The position numbers were made by a program, and so were the translations under genes. Below, piece after piece: positions 18,958 through 29,300 of a stretch of DNA of 64,000 nt. Within the stretch, counting starts at the first letter, position 1. Every line of letters begins with the position of its first letter. The notes below the pieces were generated by a model. The model did not search any database, was not told the DNA's origin, and saw only the letters and a program-made list of their open reading frames with translations. Source of the stretch: Fibrobacter sp. UWB5 (GTDB taxonomy: Bacteria > Fibrobacterota > Fibrobacteria > Fibrobacterales > Fibrobacteraceae); contig NZ_MWQH01000005.1 of the NCBI RefSeq assembly GCF_002210295.1, forward strand, positions 211,761-275,760. The letters are read 5' to 3'.

Positions 18958-20091
18958 ATGACTAACTACGAAATAGAGATGGAACTTGACAAAGCTTCAA
19001 AAGCCCTGTCAAAAGAAACGCAATCTATAAATCTATCTTACTGGAATGCCGGTTCCGAATACAAGGCTCAGCTCAAAGATATCCTCAAATACGAATCCGT
19101 ACAGGATATTTTTGACTATCAATATTATCTTCCTGAATCCATCAAAAAAAACATTGCAACCAAATTAGGCTTTTCAAGCGAAGATTTCTATGAATCCCAA
19201 GGTTTTGCCTTTTCGCAAAGCACCCATTCGATTGTAACAATCGCAGTATTCCTTTCACAAAGAAATTTAAAAACAGGAATCATTGCGCCAGCATACTTTA
19301 CGGCACAGACCTGCCTAGACGATTTAAAAGTCGCCTACCACGTTTTTAACGAATTCATTCCCGACTTCAATCAAAATTTTGACATCAGTCCCCTTATAAA
19401 TTCGGACTGCGAAGCATTCTGGTTCACCTCTCCCATCAACTCGACAAGCGTTTATTTCAATCAAAATGTCATAAACGGCATTCAAGAACTTCTAGATGCA
19501 GGAAAATGGGTTATATTGGACGAGGCCTTATGCGTAAACGGAAAGGAACTTTCAAGAACATTAGGAATACAAGAAAAACTAATGTACATCTATAGCCCGC
19601 ATAAGGCTCTAGGAATTCAGGGGATTAAATTTTCTGTCATTGTCACACATAAAAAGTTCTCTGACGAAATTGATAGGCTTAAAGATTGTTACGGAGGCTC
19701 CCTAAATTATCTAAGTCAACTGGGTGCACGTCATTTCATCTCCCAAAATTACGACGAATGCCTTCGTTTTTACAATCAATTTTGGAGCGACAATTACAAA
19801 CGAGTTCATCAGATTCTAGCAAATTACTGTTTCGCCCATGTATCACCTGATATTTTCGGTCATTATGCCATGATTTTTCTTGATGGGTGTATAGGAACTG
19901 AAAATTTTATTTTCGCCATAAAAAAACTAATCCAGGAAAAGGGATATTTAATTTTCCCGGGCATCATGCATGGTTTTGACATAAGCAAGCACTTCTGTTT
20001 TAGAATCAACCTGCTCTTGAACAAGGCGGATTTGGAAAAAGGACTTATTTCAGTTCTTGACTACATGGGCAAATTTATCGAGAATGCATAA
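18958..20091 (+). CDS. PLP-dependent aminotransferase class I/II-like protein
   Basis: A 377-residue fold-type I PLP enzyme. FTSPINSTSVYF corresponds to the SPNNPTG loop. WVILDEALCVNG provides the Asp that contacts the PLP ring nitrogen. YIYSPHKALGIQGIKFSVIV holds the Schiff-base Lys (about residue 215). A C-terminal arginine region (CFRINLLLNK) is present. The closest general resemblance is to class I aminotransferases of the HisC/AspC type, but it is divergent. It starts directly after the STAS stop and overlaps the NRPS start by 1 bp. I infer that it makes or modifies an amino-acid-like building block, or trims the product, of that synthetase. The gene is visibly A+T-rich compared with its neighbours to the left. 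Confidence 0.8.
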   Translation: MTNYEIEMELDKASKALSKETQSINLSYWNAGSEYKAQLKDILKYESVQDIFDYQYYLPESIKKNIATKLGFSSEDFYESQGFAFSQSTHSIVTIAVFLSQRNLKTGIIAPAYFTAQTCLDDLKVAYHVFNEFIPDFNQNFDISPLINSDCEAFWFTSPINSTSVYFNQNVINGIQELLDAGKWVILDEALCVNGKELSRTLGIQEKLMYIYSPHKALGIQGIKFSVIVTHKKFSDEIDRLKDCYGGSLNYLSQLGARHFISQNYDECLRFYNQFWSDNYKRVHQILANYCFAHVSPDIFGHYAMIFLDGCIGTENFIFAIKKLIQEKGYLIFPGIMHGFDISKHFCFRINLLLNKADLEKGLISVLDYMGKFIENA

Positions 20092-23000
20092 TGGCTAAAG
20101 AAAAATTTATCGCCGTACATGACAAGCTTACCGAACACGCTCAAAAGACGCCCGACGCCATCGCCGTTATCTGCGCAGACAAGGAACTTTCGTACAAGGA
20201 ACTTGATCAGGAATCAGATTACTTGGCGGCATCGCTTTTCGCCCTGATCCCAGAAATCAGACAAGGGGATTTCATCACTCTTGTATTGGACAGGTCTTTC
20301 TCTATTCATATCGCCATCATGGGCGTTTTAAAAACGGGTGCGGCCTTTATCCCACTTACACTCGACACGCCTCCTGAAAGAATTGCATACAGCACCAACG
20401 ATTCCAAATCGAAAGCCATCATTACAACCGCAAAAATCAAGGCGGAACTTCTAGAAATAGGCAAATGCACTTGCAAGATTTTCACACTAGAAGAACTCCT
20501 TGCTAAAGCGAAAAAAGAACATTTAAAAAAACAAGTTGTTCATGTAAACCCCGATGACATGGCAATGTGCATTTACACCTCAGGTTCTACAGGAAATCCC
20601 AAAGGGGTCACGCTTAATCACAGGGCCATTTACGAAGAATTCTTTCCAGAACAATGGATTGCCATTGCCCAATATCAAATTCATCGATTGGCCGACATAT
20701 CCCCATTCACGTTCATCCTTTTTTATACAGGATTCTTTTATTGCATTTATGCAGGCGCTCTATTTTACCTTAACAAAGAAAATGAGCTTAAAGATTTAAC
20801 AAATTTTTCAGAACAGATTAAGAAGTATCAACTGGATTCCGTAATCGGAATACCTTCATTCATAGAAATTCTACTTTCTGCGGCAGACAAAGAAAATTTT
20901 GAAAGCATTATTGGCCTTTACATGGGCGGAGAGCCGCTCTCTCCGGAGCATGCCGCAAAAATCTTCAGCAAACTCCCTACCGTAAAAATCATCAATGGGT
21001 ACGGTACGACAGAAACTTGCTCCATGGCTGTGTGCAAGGTATTGCAAAATACAACAAGTTCCTTCACAAATGGAATTCCATACCAGACAAAAGTCTTCAT
21101 CGTAGATGAAGAAGGAAACGAACTTGGACCAAACCAAAAGGGAGAACTTTTAATACAGGGCAAGACCCTTTCTTGCGGATACTTGAATCGTCCCGATGAT
21201 ACGGCAAAGAGCTTTATAGAATACAGAGGCGAAAGAACATACAAATCTGGGGATCTTGCCTATAGGACCGATAGCGGAGAAATTGTGATCTGCGGGCGAG
21301 CCGACGATATGGTAAAGTTAAACGGACAACGAATCGAACTCCAAGAAATAGAACAATCCATCCTAAAAATTGAAGCCATTAAACAAACTTCTGTTATTTT
21401 AAAGACCAACGAAAAAGAGAATTTCCTAGTCGCGTTCATTGTTGCAGACACAGACATATCTACAAAGGCTATCAAGGAAGAACTATCAAGGATTCTTCCA
21501 CCTTATATGATTCCTTCGGTTTTTGTAACGCTTGACAAGATGCCCTTAAATAAACACGGGAAAATTGACAAGCAAAGCCTAAAAACAATGGATATTTCGT
21601 TTAAGCATTTAAACGAGGATTCTTCAGAAATTGGCATCGAAAACATCTTATGTTCAGCGGTCAAAAAAGTTCTTGATCTAAAAAGAGACCCTTCCAAAGA
21701 AGATAATTTCTTTGAGCTAGGCGGATCCTCTATATCAGCCGTTGAGCTAATCATCGAGATAGAAAAGCATCATTTAACGCTGACGGTTTCAGATATCTAC
21801 TACGGAAAGACAATCGATCGAATTGCAAAAAAAATACAATCAAACAAGAACACAGATGACAATGAAAAATATGAAGAACAATGCCGAAAAAAAACATTCG
21901 ACATAAAGGCAGAGCAAGAATTTTTCCTATCTGAAGAAGAACAAAAATCCGGCAGTAATTACGTTTACAACTTTTCGTACGTTGTCACACTCGGAAATCA
22001 ATACGATGAAAAAAAACTATGCGAAGCCGTTGACAAGACACTTCAAAAACATCCGATGATGATGTCTGTTTTTTCGAAAGATGAAACGGGAAAATATTCC
22101 GTCTCATACCGCCCTGAATTGATAAAAAAAACAGAATTGTGGCACACCTCCGAAAAAGAATTCAACAAGTTTAAAGAAAAGCCGGAGCGTCCATTCAATT
22201 TATTCGGAGAACATCTGTATAGAACCAAAGTCATTGTAACAGAGAAAAACAAGTACCTCTTTGTGGAAGTCCATCATTCTCTAGGAGACTATTACTCGTG
22301 TTTTATATTCGCCGTACAGACCTTCAACGAATATTACCAAGAAAAATCAGGAGATGACTTTTATTATTCGTACTTACAAGACCTAGAAAACACCAAGAAG
22401 TCCACTAAATATGCTGAGGCAAAAAGATATTACGAATCCCTAAAGGGCGATTTCAAATGGTGTTGCGTACTTGAATATGACCATACAAAATCTTTCGGAA
22501 AAAGTGCTTATTTGGATTACGATTTAGGAATTACCCTAGATCAAATGAACCAAGCCGAAAAAAGACGTTCTACATCTAGAAATGAACTTTCTATCGCGGC
22601 GGCAATACTTGCCCTTTCCGAGATGACAGGAAAAAAGAAAATCTGCTACACCTGGACTTACGACAACCGGAAAGAAGGCAAATACCTAGAAACAATCGGC
22701 AGTTTCGAAGAAAATCTACCCATCTTTATCGATCTTGAAAAAACGGATTCTCCCTCAAAAGTTCTTTCCGAGATTTCAGAACAAATCCTAAAGGGCATTT
22801 TCTATTCGGAATGCCTAGGGGATATTTTCTACAATGACGAACTGGACACATACACCTTGGAAATCATCTATCAAAAACAAGTCCATGAAAACACCATGCT
22901 GAACCTGATTCCGCCGGAAGTTCAAATCGAAGAAGTGGGTTTGAACCGCAATGCGGCAATGCCTTTCGAAATAGAGGTCCGCGAAAATCCTTCGAGCCTA

Positions 23001-23102
23001 TCCCTGTTTATTGAGTATGCGGAAAATCTATACACTCCAAAACAGGCGTTACAGTATGCGGAACTGTTAAAAAAGAATTTGAACCTTTTGATGAGTACCT
23101 AA
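20091..23102 (+). CDS. nonribosomal peptide synthetase, A-T-C architecture
   Basis: A 1003-residue multidomain enzyme. The adenylation domain (about 1-500) has core motifs YTSGSTGNPKGV (about 160-172), NGYGTTET, YKSGDLAYR, GRADDMVKLNGQRIEL and PLNKHGKIDK with the A10 Lys. The thiolation domain has FFELGGSSISAVEL, with the pantetheinylated Ser at about 545. A condensation domain follows (about 610-1000) with HHSLGDY at the HHxxxDG position (about 727). No thioesterase or reductase is present. One building block is activated, loaded on the carrier Ser and probably joined to an amine by the terminal C domain, which would also release it. A phosphopantetheinyl transferase is not in the window. 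By-eye alignment suggests the usual Asp of the A-domain pocket is absent, so an ordinary alpha-amino acid substrate is uncertain. Confidence 0.9.
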   Translation: MAKEKFIAVHDKLTEHAQKTPDAIAVICADKELSYKELDQESDYLAASLFALIPEIRQGDFITLVLDRSFSIHIAIMGVLKTGAAFIPLTLDTPPERIAYSTNDSKSKAIITTAKIKAELLEIGKCTCKIFTLEELLAKAKKEHLKKQVVHVNPDDMAMCIYTSGSTGNPKGVTLNHRAIYEEFFPEQWIAIAQYQIHRLADISPFTFILFYTGFFYCIYAGALFYLNKENELKDLTNFSEQIKKYQLDSVIGIPSFIEILLSAADKENFESIIGLYMGGEPLSPEHAAKIFSKLPTVKIINGYGTTETCSMAVCKVLQNTTSSFTNGIPYQTKVFIVDEEGNELGPNQKGELLIQGKTLSCGYLNRPDDTAKSFIEYRGERTYKSGDLAYRTDSGEIVICGRADDMVKLNGQRIELQEIEQSILKIEAIKQTSVILKTNEKENFLVAFIVADTDISTKAIKEELSRILPPYMIPSVFVTLDKMPLNKHGKIDKQSLKTMDISFKHLNEDSSEIGIENILCSAVKKVLDLKRDPSKEDNFFELGGSSISAVELIIEIEKHHLTLTVSDIYYGKTIDRIAKKIQSNKNTDDNEKYEEQCRKKTFDIKAEQEFFLSEEEQKSGSNYVYNFSYVVTLGNQYDEKKLCEAVDKTLQKHPMMMSVFSKDETGKYSVSYRPELIKKTELWHTSEKEFNKFKEKPERPFNLFGEHLYRTKVIVTEKNKYLFVEVHHSLGDYYSCFIFAVQTFNEYYQEKSGDDFYYSYLQDLENTKKSTKYAEAKRYYESLKGDFKWCCVLEYDHTKSFGKSAYLDYDLGITLDQMNQAEKRRSTSRNELSIAAAILALSEMTGKKKICYTWTYDNRKEGKYLETIGSFEENLPIFIDLEKTDSPSKVLSEISEQILKGIFYSECLGDIFYNDELDTYTLEIIYQKQVHENTMLNLIPPEVQIEEVGLNRNAAMPFEIEVRENPSSLSLFIEYAENLYTPKQALQYAELLKKNLNLLMST

Positions 23103-23143
23103 TCAAATTACCATTTTTTCAACCTATTATTATATTTAAATGA

Positions 23144-24865
23144 ATGAGCAAGACATTTCTGTCTAAAAAGTTTCTTTCGCTACTGGTTTCGGGAACAGTC
23201 TACATGATTGTCGTTCCAATCCTGTTGCTGTCGGATTCCGTGATTGCAGGCCTTGTCTTAGGAGAAACGAGCGTCGCCGGCATCAGCCTTGTAACCCCCG
23301 CATATTCCCTAGCCGCCTTTTTTGGCGGAATCCTTTCGATTGGCGTTCCCATCTTGTACAACCGCGCCATGGGAGAATTTGATCAAGCGAAAGCAACCCA
23401 GTATTTCAGGGTCGGATTGACCGCTGCTGTTAGCATAGGCGTACTCTTGTTCTTAGCCTTTACGCTGTTGGGCGATACCTATCTCCATTTTTTTGAAGCG
23501 ACCCCCGCTGTTTTTGAACAGGCCAAGCAGTATTTCTTTTGGTACAAGCTAACCATTCTGATTTTGCCTTTATTCCTACTGATGTGCGAAGCCGTATTTT
23601 CAGATGGAGACGACACGATTAGCACAATCGCAGGCATCGTACAGCTAGTTGTCAACATAGCCCTCTCCATCGTCCTAGCAAAATCCATGGGCATCGAAGG
23701 AATCGCCCTGGGTTCGTTTATCGGTACCGCACTTGCACTTTTAGTGACTAGTCTCCACTTATTCAAGAAAGGAAACTCGCTAAAAATCGGATTTCACTTT
23801 TCAATTGCAAAAATTTTTCACATAGCGAAATACAGTACGATCGATGCGAGTACCTATCTATTTTTCGCCTGCTTTGCCGTGATTGTCGAAAAATACATCA
23901 CATTCGCATTCGGTTCTGAAATGCTGATTATTGCCTCCGTTATTTTCTTTGCAAAAGAGTTTCAGATTATTTTTGACGGCATCGGAGAGGCCATTACCCC
24001 CCTCATCAACATCTATCTAGGCGAAGAATCCTACCGCGGCATTAAAAATTGCTACAAGATTGCGCAGAAAGCGGCTGTTGTCGAAGGAGTCTTAATGACC
24101 GCCATCATAGCGGCTGCGGCTCCACTCATCGTAAAAATTTACGGCATCGAGAATCCAGAAATCGCCAAAGATGCCATCAACGGCGCCCGCATTATTGCAC
24201 TTGGGCTCACCGGAACCAGTCTTCTCTACTTGCTGTCTTCGTATTATCTGCTCATCGACAAGATTTTTCTTGGGGCGCTTCTCTGCGGATTACGCGACGT
24301 GATTGTCGCCGCACCCCTCCTATTCATTCTCGGCGAAAAATTTGGAATTTACGGATTCTTTGTCGGGATAGCCCTTTCGACTATTCTCGCCTACATCTTC
24401 TCGACGCTATTCATCCGCACCAAATACGGCAAAGAAAACTACCCTCTGCTACTTGCAGATAAAGAAAAACAACTGAACTACCGCTTTTACGAACTTAAGC
24501 TGGAACCGGAATTGATTATTGATATTCAAAAGCAGGTAGAACGATACCTTCAGGAAAATGGCATCAGCAAAAAAATCATAGCCAAAGTCAAATTGCTCAT
24601 TGAAGAGCTTTTTATGCTTATTTACGAGAAAAACGGGAATGCGACTACCTATGCGGAATGTTCCGTCTTTATTCGAGAAGATGGAATACAGATTATCACC
24701 AAGGACGATGGAGTTTTATTCGACTTATCAAGCGATGATGTCATCGCGGGTTCCATAACCGAGTTCATGGTTTCGGGCTACATGGAAAAAATGAAAAATA
24801 ACAAGATGTACCTCACGACCATGAGTTACAACCGTAACACATTCAAGGTAAAATTCGAGGCATAA
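23144..24865 (+). CDS. MATE-family exporter fused to a degenerate HATPase domain
   Basis: A 573-residue protein. Residues 1 to about 440 form a 12-helix MATE-type antiporter (IVVPILLLSDSVIAGLVLG and the following helices). The last 130 residues resemble an RsbW/SpoIIAB-type HATPase, with KLLIEELFMLIYEKNG (about 483-498) at the N box and ITKDDGVLFDLS (about 516-527) at the G1 box. The N-box Asn appears to be replaced by Leu and the glycine-rich G2 loop is not visible, so ATP hydrolysis or kinase activity is doubtful. It sits between the NRPS and a SpoIIE phosphatase, with a STAS gene upstream. I infer that it exports the NRPS product and that the cytoplasmic tail binds the STAS protein. A 41-bp A+T-rich gap precedes it. 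Confidence 0.82.
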   Translation: MSKTFLSKKFLSLLVSGTVYMIVVPILLLSDSVIAGLVLGETSVAGISLVTPAYSLAAFFGGILSIGVPILYNRAMGEFDQAKATQYFRVGLTAAVSIGVLLFLAFTLLGDTYLHFFEATPAVFEQAKQYFFWYKLTILILPLFLLMCEAVFSDGDDTISTIAGIVQLVVNIALSIVLAKSMGIEGIALGSFIGTALALLVTSLHLFKKGNSLKIGFHFSIAKIFHIAKYSTIDASTYLFFACFAVIVEKYITFAFGSEMLIIASVIFFAKEFQIIFDGIGEAITPLINIYLGEESYRGIKNCYKIAQKAAVVEGVLMTAIIAAAAPLIVKIYGIENPEIAKDAINGARIIALGLTGTSLLYLLSSYYLLIDKIFLGALLCGLRDVIVAAPLLFILGEKFGIYGFFVGIALSTILAYIFSTLFIRTKYGKENYPLLLADKEKQLNYRFYELKLEPELIIDIQKQVERYLQENGISKKIIAKVKLLIEELFMLIYEKNGNATTYAECSVFIREDGIQIITKDDGVLFDLSSDDVIAGSITEFMVSGYMEKMKNNKMYLTTMSYNRNTFKVKFEA

Positions 24866-24867
24866 AT

Positions 24868-26328
24868 ATGACCTATGAAGAAATTGCAGATACCCTGTTT
24901 GTAGAAATATCCGTTTTCACGACCTTGCTAACCGCATTCATGTTGTACAACAACATCGTACTGTACAAGATGAGTTTCAAGGACAAGCTTTCCATTATGC
25001 TTGTGTCGGCAACGGTCTTGTCTGCTTTTGACGGAATCTGGCATTTTGTAGATGGGAATCTTACATACAAGATCCTTAATTATGCCTGTGCCTATATTTT
25101 TGCAATTGCAATGATGCTTGGAACATCGATGTTTACGCGATTCTCGTTGAATCAATTTGGACTCAAGATGAGTTCAAAAAAACTGCACTACGCGCTATTT
25201 ATCGCACCCACCGTTCTTACCGTTATTTTATGCCTAACGACACCTTGGACCGGCCTAGTATATTCCATCAACGAACATGGAGAAATTCAATACGGCATCA
25301 TCTTTGATTATTGCTTGGTACCGATTGCTTTCATGTACGCAAGTTCACCATTGTTACAGTCCATCTATTACTTAATCCGACGCCGAAAATCAAATGCGGA
25401 AAAGAAATTCTACGCTCAATGTATTTTGATAACCTCCTTATTGATTGCAGGAATTGAGTTTATTCAGCTATTCATCTTGGAACTTGATGAAAATTATCTA
25501 GAAACCAGTCTTTCATCCGCCATCGCGCTCACCTTCTTTACAACAAACGTGAACACGAATAGATTCGTCAAGAATCGCGAGAAAATAGTGGCCGTCGAAA
25601 CCGACCTGAACCTCGCCGCAAACATTCAAACAGGTTCTCTTCCTTCCGCAGAGGGCGCTCTTGTCAACCACCCCGACATAATCATCTACGCAACCATGGA
25701 TACTGCCAAGGAGGTCGGCGGAGATTTTTACGATTTCTTTGAAATCGACGACACGCATATTGCATTTGTCATCGCCGATATTTCGGGCAAAGGTGTTCCC
25801 GCGGCCCTCTTCTCGATGACCGTGAAGACGATGATCAAAGACCATGCTTCGATGAAACTGTCCACGGCTCAGATCTCTACCGATGTCAACCGAATCCTGT
25901 GTGAAAGCAACCCCGAAGAAATGTTTGCCACAGCATGGATTGGCATTCTAGACACCACGACACGCATCATGAAATTCACAAATGCAGGCCACAACGCCCC
26001 CTGTTTTGCAAGAAAGGGCGAAAATTTTGAATTTTTGAAGAACAAACATGGGTTATTCCTTGCAGGCATGGACGATACACAGTACAAGGAATCCGAGATT
26101 CAATTACAGGATGGCGACAGCCTTTTAATCTATACCGACGGATTAACCGAAGCGCACAACGGCTCAGGGGAACTTTATGGCGAAGAGAGACTGCTGAAAA
26201 AACTCAATTCGGCCGATGTCCGTGGCGGCAAAGCATTCTTGACTCAGATCAAGGAAGATCTGCAAGCTTTTGTGGGAAATGCCGAACAATTCGACGACAT
26301 TACCATGTTGTCCATTTCTCTCAGGTAG
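24868..26328 (+). CDS. membrane SpoIIE-type PP2C phosphatase with 7-TM sensor region
   Basis: A 486-residue protein with about seven predicted membrane helices (residues 8 to about 235), then a coiled linker (NREKIVAVETDLNLAANIQTGSLP) and a PP2C-like SpoIIE domain. Metal-binding residues are intact: VGGDFYDFFE (about 282-291), VIADISGKGVPAALF, YTDGLTEAHN and FDDITMLSI. Such enzymes dephosphorylate STAS antagonists in partner-switching pathways. It begins 2 bp after the MATE-HATPase gene, so it ends the same operon, and it converges on ftsK with a 14-bp gap. The helical region probably senses a signal in or outside the membrane. Its target is most likely the STAS protein at 18658-18957. Confidence 0.87.
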   Translation: MTYEEIADTLFVEISVFTTLLTAFMLYNNIVLYKMSFKDKLSIMLVSATVLSAFDGIWHFVDGNLTYKILNYACAYIFAIAMMLGTSMFTRFSLNQFGLKMSSKKLHYALFIAPTVLTVILCLTTPWTGLVYSINEHGEIQYGIIFDYCLVPIAFMYASSPLLQSIYYLIRRRKSNAEKKFYAQCILITSLLIAGIEFIQLFILELDENYLETSLSSAIALTFFTTNVNTNRFVKNREKIVAVETDLNLAANIQTGSLPSAEGALVNHPDIIIYATMDTAKEVGGDFYDFFEIDDTHIAFVIADISGKGVPAALFSMTVKTMIKDHASMKLSTAQISTDVNRILCESNPEEMFATAWIGILDTTTRIMKFTNAGHNAPCFARKGENFEFLKNKHGLFLAGMDDTQYKESEIQLQDGDSLLIYTDGLTEAHNGSGELYGEERLLKKLNSADVRGGKAFLTQIKEDLQAFVGNAEQFDDITMLSISLR

Positions 26329-26342
26329 ACAAAGCCGCAAAT

Positions 26343-29300
26343 TTACCCGAATTTTCCGGAGCGCTGCATGCTCTGAATTTCTTCGATGCCAAGCAGCATG
26401 GCGCGGGGTTTGGAGTTGCCCTTGGCAGGGCCACACACGCCGAGGCTGTAAAGTTGGTCCACAATTTTACCGGCTCGGCTGAATCCCACGCTAAAGTGGC
26501 GCTGCACCGCCGAGGTCGAAAGCCCGCGGCATTCGACAGCCCAAACGGCCACATCGTAGAGCAGTTTGTCAAGCTTGCCCAAGTCCTTGCCTCCGCCCTC
26601 GCCGTCTTCGTCGCCTTCGCCGTCGCTAACGTCGAACGATTCTACCTGCGGATAGAATACGTTCTGGTCGGAGCAGGCATCGGCAAGTTTTTCCGCTTCT
26701 TCATCGCTGAGGAAGGCGCCATGAACACGAACCGGTTCCGGATCGTTCACGGCCTTGTAAAGCATGTCGCCGCGGCCCAGGAGCTTTTCGGCGCCGGCAT
26801 GGTCCATGACCGTGCGGGCGTCAATCTGCGATGCCACCTTGAAGCTAATACGAGTCGGCAAGTTCGCCTTGATGATACCTGTAATCACCTTCACAGAGGG
26901 GCGCTGCGTTGCAAGCACAAGGTGAATGCCCACGGCACGAGCCTTTGCAGCAAGGCGCGCCACGTTCTTTTCGATTTCCTTGCCAGCGACCATCATCAGG
27001 TCCGCCATTTCATCGATAATCACCACGATGAACGCCATGCGATGGCTGCGGTCTTCTTCGGGCACTTCGTCGGGCAACTCGCCCGCTTCGAACTTGGCGT
27101 TAAAGCCACCAATATTACGCACCTTCGCCGCCGCCAGGACTTCAGTTCTGCGATCCATTTCATAGCACAGCCACTGCAATGCCTGAATCGCAATTTCGGG
27201 CTTGGTAATGACAGGCGCCAAGAGGTGCGGGATGTTTTCGTACATCTTGAGTTCCACCGCCTTCGGGTCCACCAGAATCATGCGGAGTTCGTCAGGGGTC
27301 TTACTGAAGAGCATCGAAGCCATGAGCGCGTTAATGCAGACAGACTTACCGGAACCCGTCTGACCGGCAATCAGCAAGTGCGGAGCCTTCGCCAAGTCCA
27401 TGGTGAACGCTTCGCCGGTAATGTCCTTACCGAGAGCCACCAGAATCTTTTCGGGCGACGGCTTGAACTTTTCGCTCTGGAACACGTCAAGGCTGTACAC
27501 CGTCTGGAATTTGCGGTTCGGAATTTCGATACCGACAGCCGCCTTGCCCGGAATCGGGGCCAGAATGCGAACAGAAGAAACCTTGAGCGGAAGCGCCAAG
27601 TCTTCTTGTAAAGCAGAGAATCGGCTCACCTTCATGCCCGGACCCGGTTCCACTTCAAAGCGGGTAATCATGGGGCCTGTTTCGCAACCGATTACGCGAC
27701 CCTTCACCTTGAAATTTTCAAGCTTTTCTTCGAGCATCTTGCCGATGGCGTTCAATTCTTCTTCGCTGTAATCGGCCGTCTGCGGCTCATGTTCTTCCAG
27801 GATATCGTTAATCGCAGGCACCTTGTATTCGTCGTAAACCGTCGTCGGGTCACGTTGCGGAATGGTCGCAGCCTTCATTCCCGAAGTCGAAGTTCCGCCA
27901 GAAGCAGCACCAATCGAGGCACCAAACGTTTCTTCCGGCATTTCGGGAACATCGCCCACATCGTCGGCACCGTAAACTTCGGGCACAAACGTATCGTCAT
28001 CAGAGGCGGGCACATCCATCGTCTGGGCGCCATCGCCACCGAGCAAGTCTTCAGCATTAAACGGAGCCTCATTGCCAACAGTCGGCTCACCCGCCATCAT
28101 CGTGCGTTCGTCTGCAGGAACCTGCGTCATGCTTCTCTGCGTTGCCCCCTTTGCGGCTGGCATCGTTCCCGTCGGCATCGCGGACTCCTCAGTCCGGGTC
28201 GTCATAGCCCCCGTCACGGCACCGTCGCGACGCACATCGCCCTTGACCTGCATACGACCGCGGTGGTCCTTTTCCCAAGCAATCAAATCGCGGGCACGCT
28301 TGAGGGCGGCAATCTTGTCCTTGACTTCCACAATTTCAAGAGCATTCATCTTGCCGCCATTCTGGCGCAAGTAATCTTCAAGTCTGCGAATTTCAGGATC
28401 TTCGTCCAGATTGTATCCGCCAACCACATTATTCGTAGAATCCGCCTGCGGTTCCATCTCTTTCGCACGGCGAGGCGTCAACGTCTGCAAAACTTCATCC
28501 GGAAGGTTCGGCACTTCGTCCGCCGTTCCGTTCAAGCTGAATTCATCGTCCATCCAGCTATTGCGACCACTGAAAGGCGTCACCTTGTTCTTGCGACGAA
28601 TCTTGAAGCCGTCCGGTTGGATATTCACGGTGTTGTCGTCCATGTACACACCGCGCGGAAGCGCCCCCTGTAAGTCCATGTTCGTCTGTACCTGGGGCAT
28701 ACGGCGGGTATCGACCGGTTCATAGACATCGTCTTCGATCGGTTCCTTTTTCTTGAACACCGACTTGAGCCAGGCAGTCGTCTGCACCACAAACTTGAAA
28801 TGTCTCGGACGGAGGCCAAACGCAATCACCAGAATCAAGGCGATTCCCACCAGCGAAATGCTCAGCGGCATCAACAAAGATGCCTTGCCAAAAATGGGGA
28901 CAGCCACGAACTGGTTAAAGAACTGACCGAACGCACCGCCGCCCTGAATCAGCATGTCTTTCGCGACCTTCGTTTCGCCATAGTTTCTAAGCGAGCAAAG
29001 GAACGAAATGATCACCGTCAAAAGCGTAAGCCCCACCGCATAGCGGATAAAGCGGGTACGCCTCGAAACAGACACCAGGGCAGCGCCCCACAAAACCAGA
29101 GCCGACGACACAAACAGCGAAGCGACCCTGCCAAACACAAATGCCAACGCATCGGGGAACATTTTGCCCAAGTAGGGGCCCAAAACGTTTTCGCGCACGC
29201 CGCTATAGGCAGAACAAATACAGCCAACCATCAATATAGTGCCGAACCCGACCAAGGCCCAGCCACCAAGAATGGCTCCAAAACCCTGTTCTGAGGTTTG

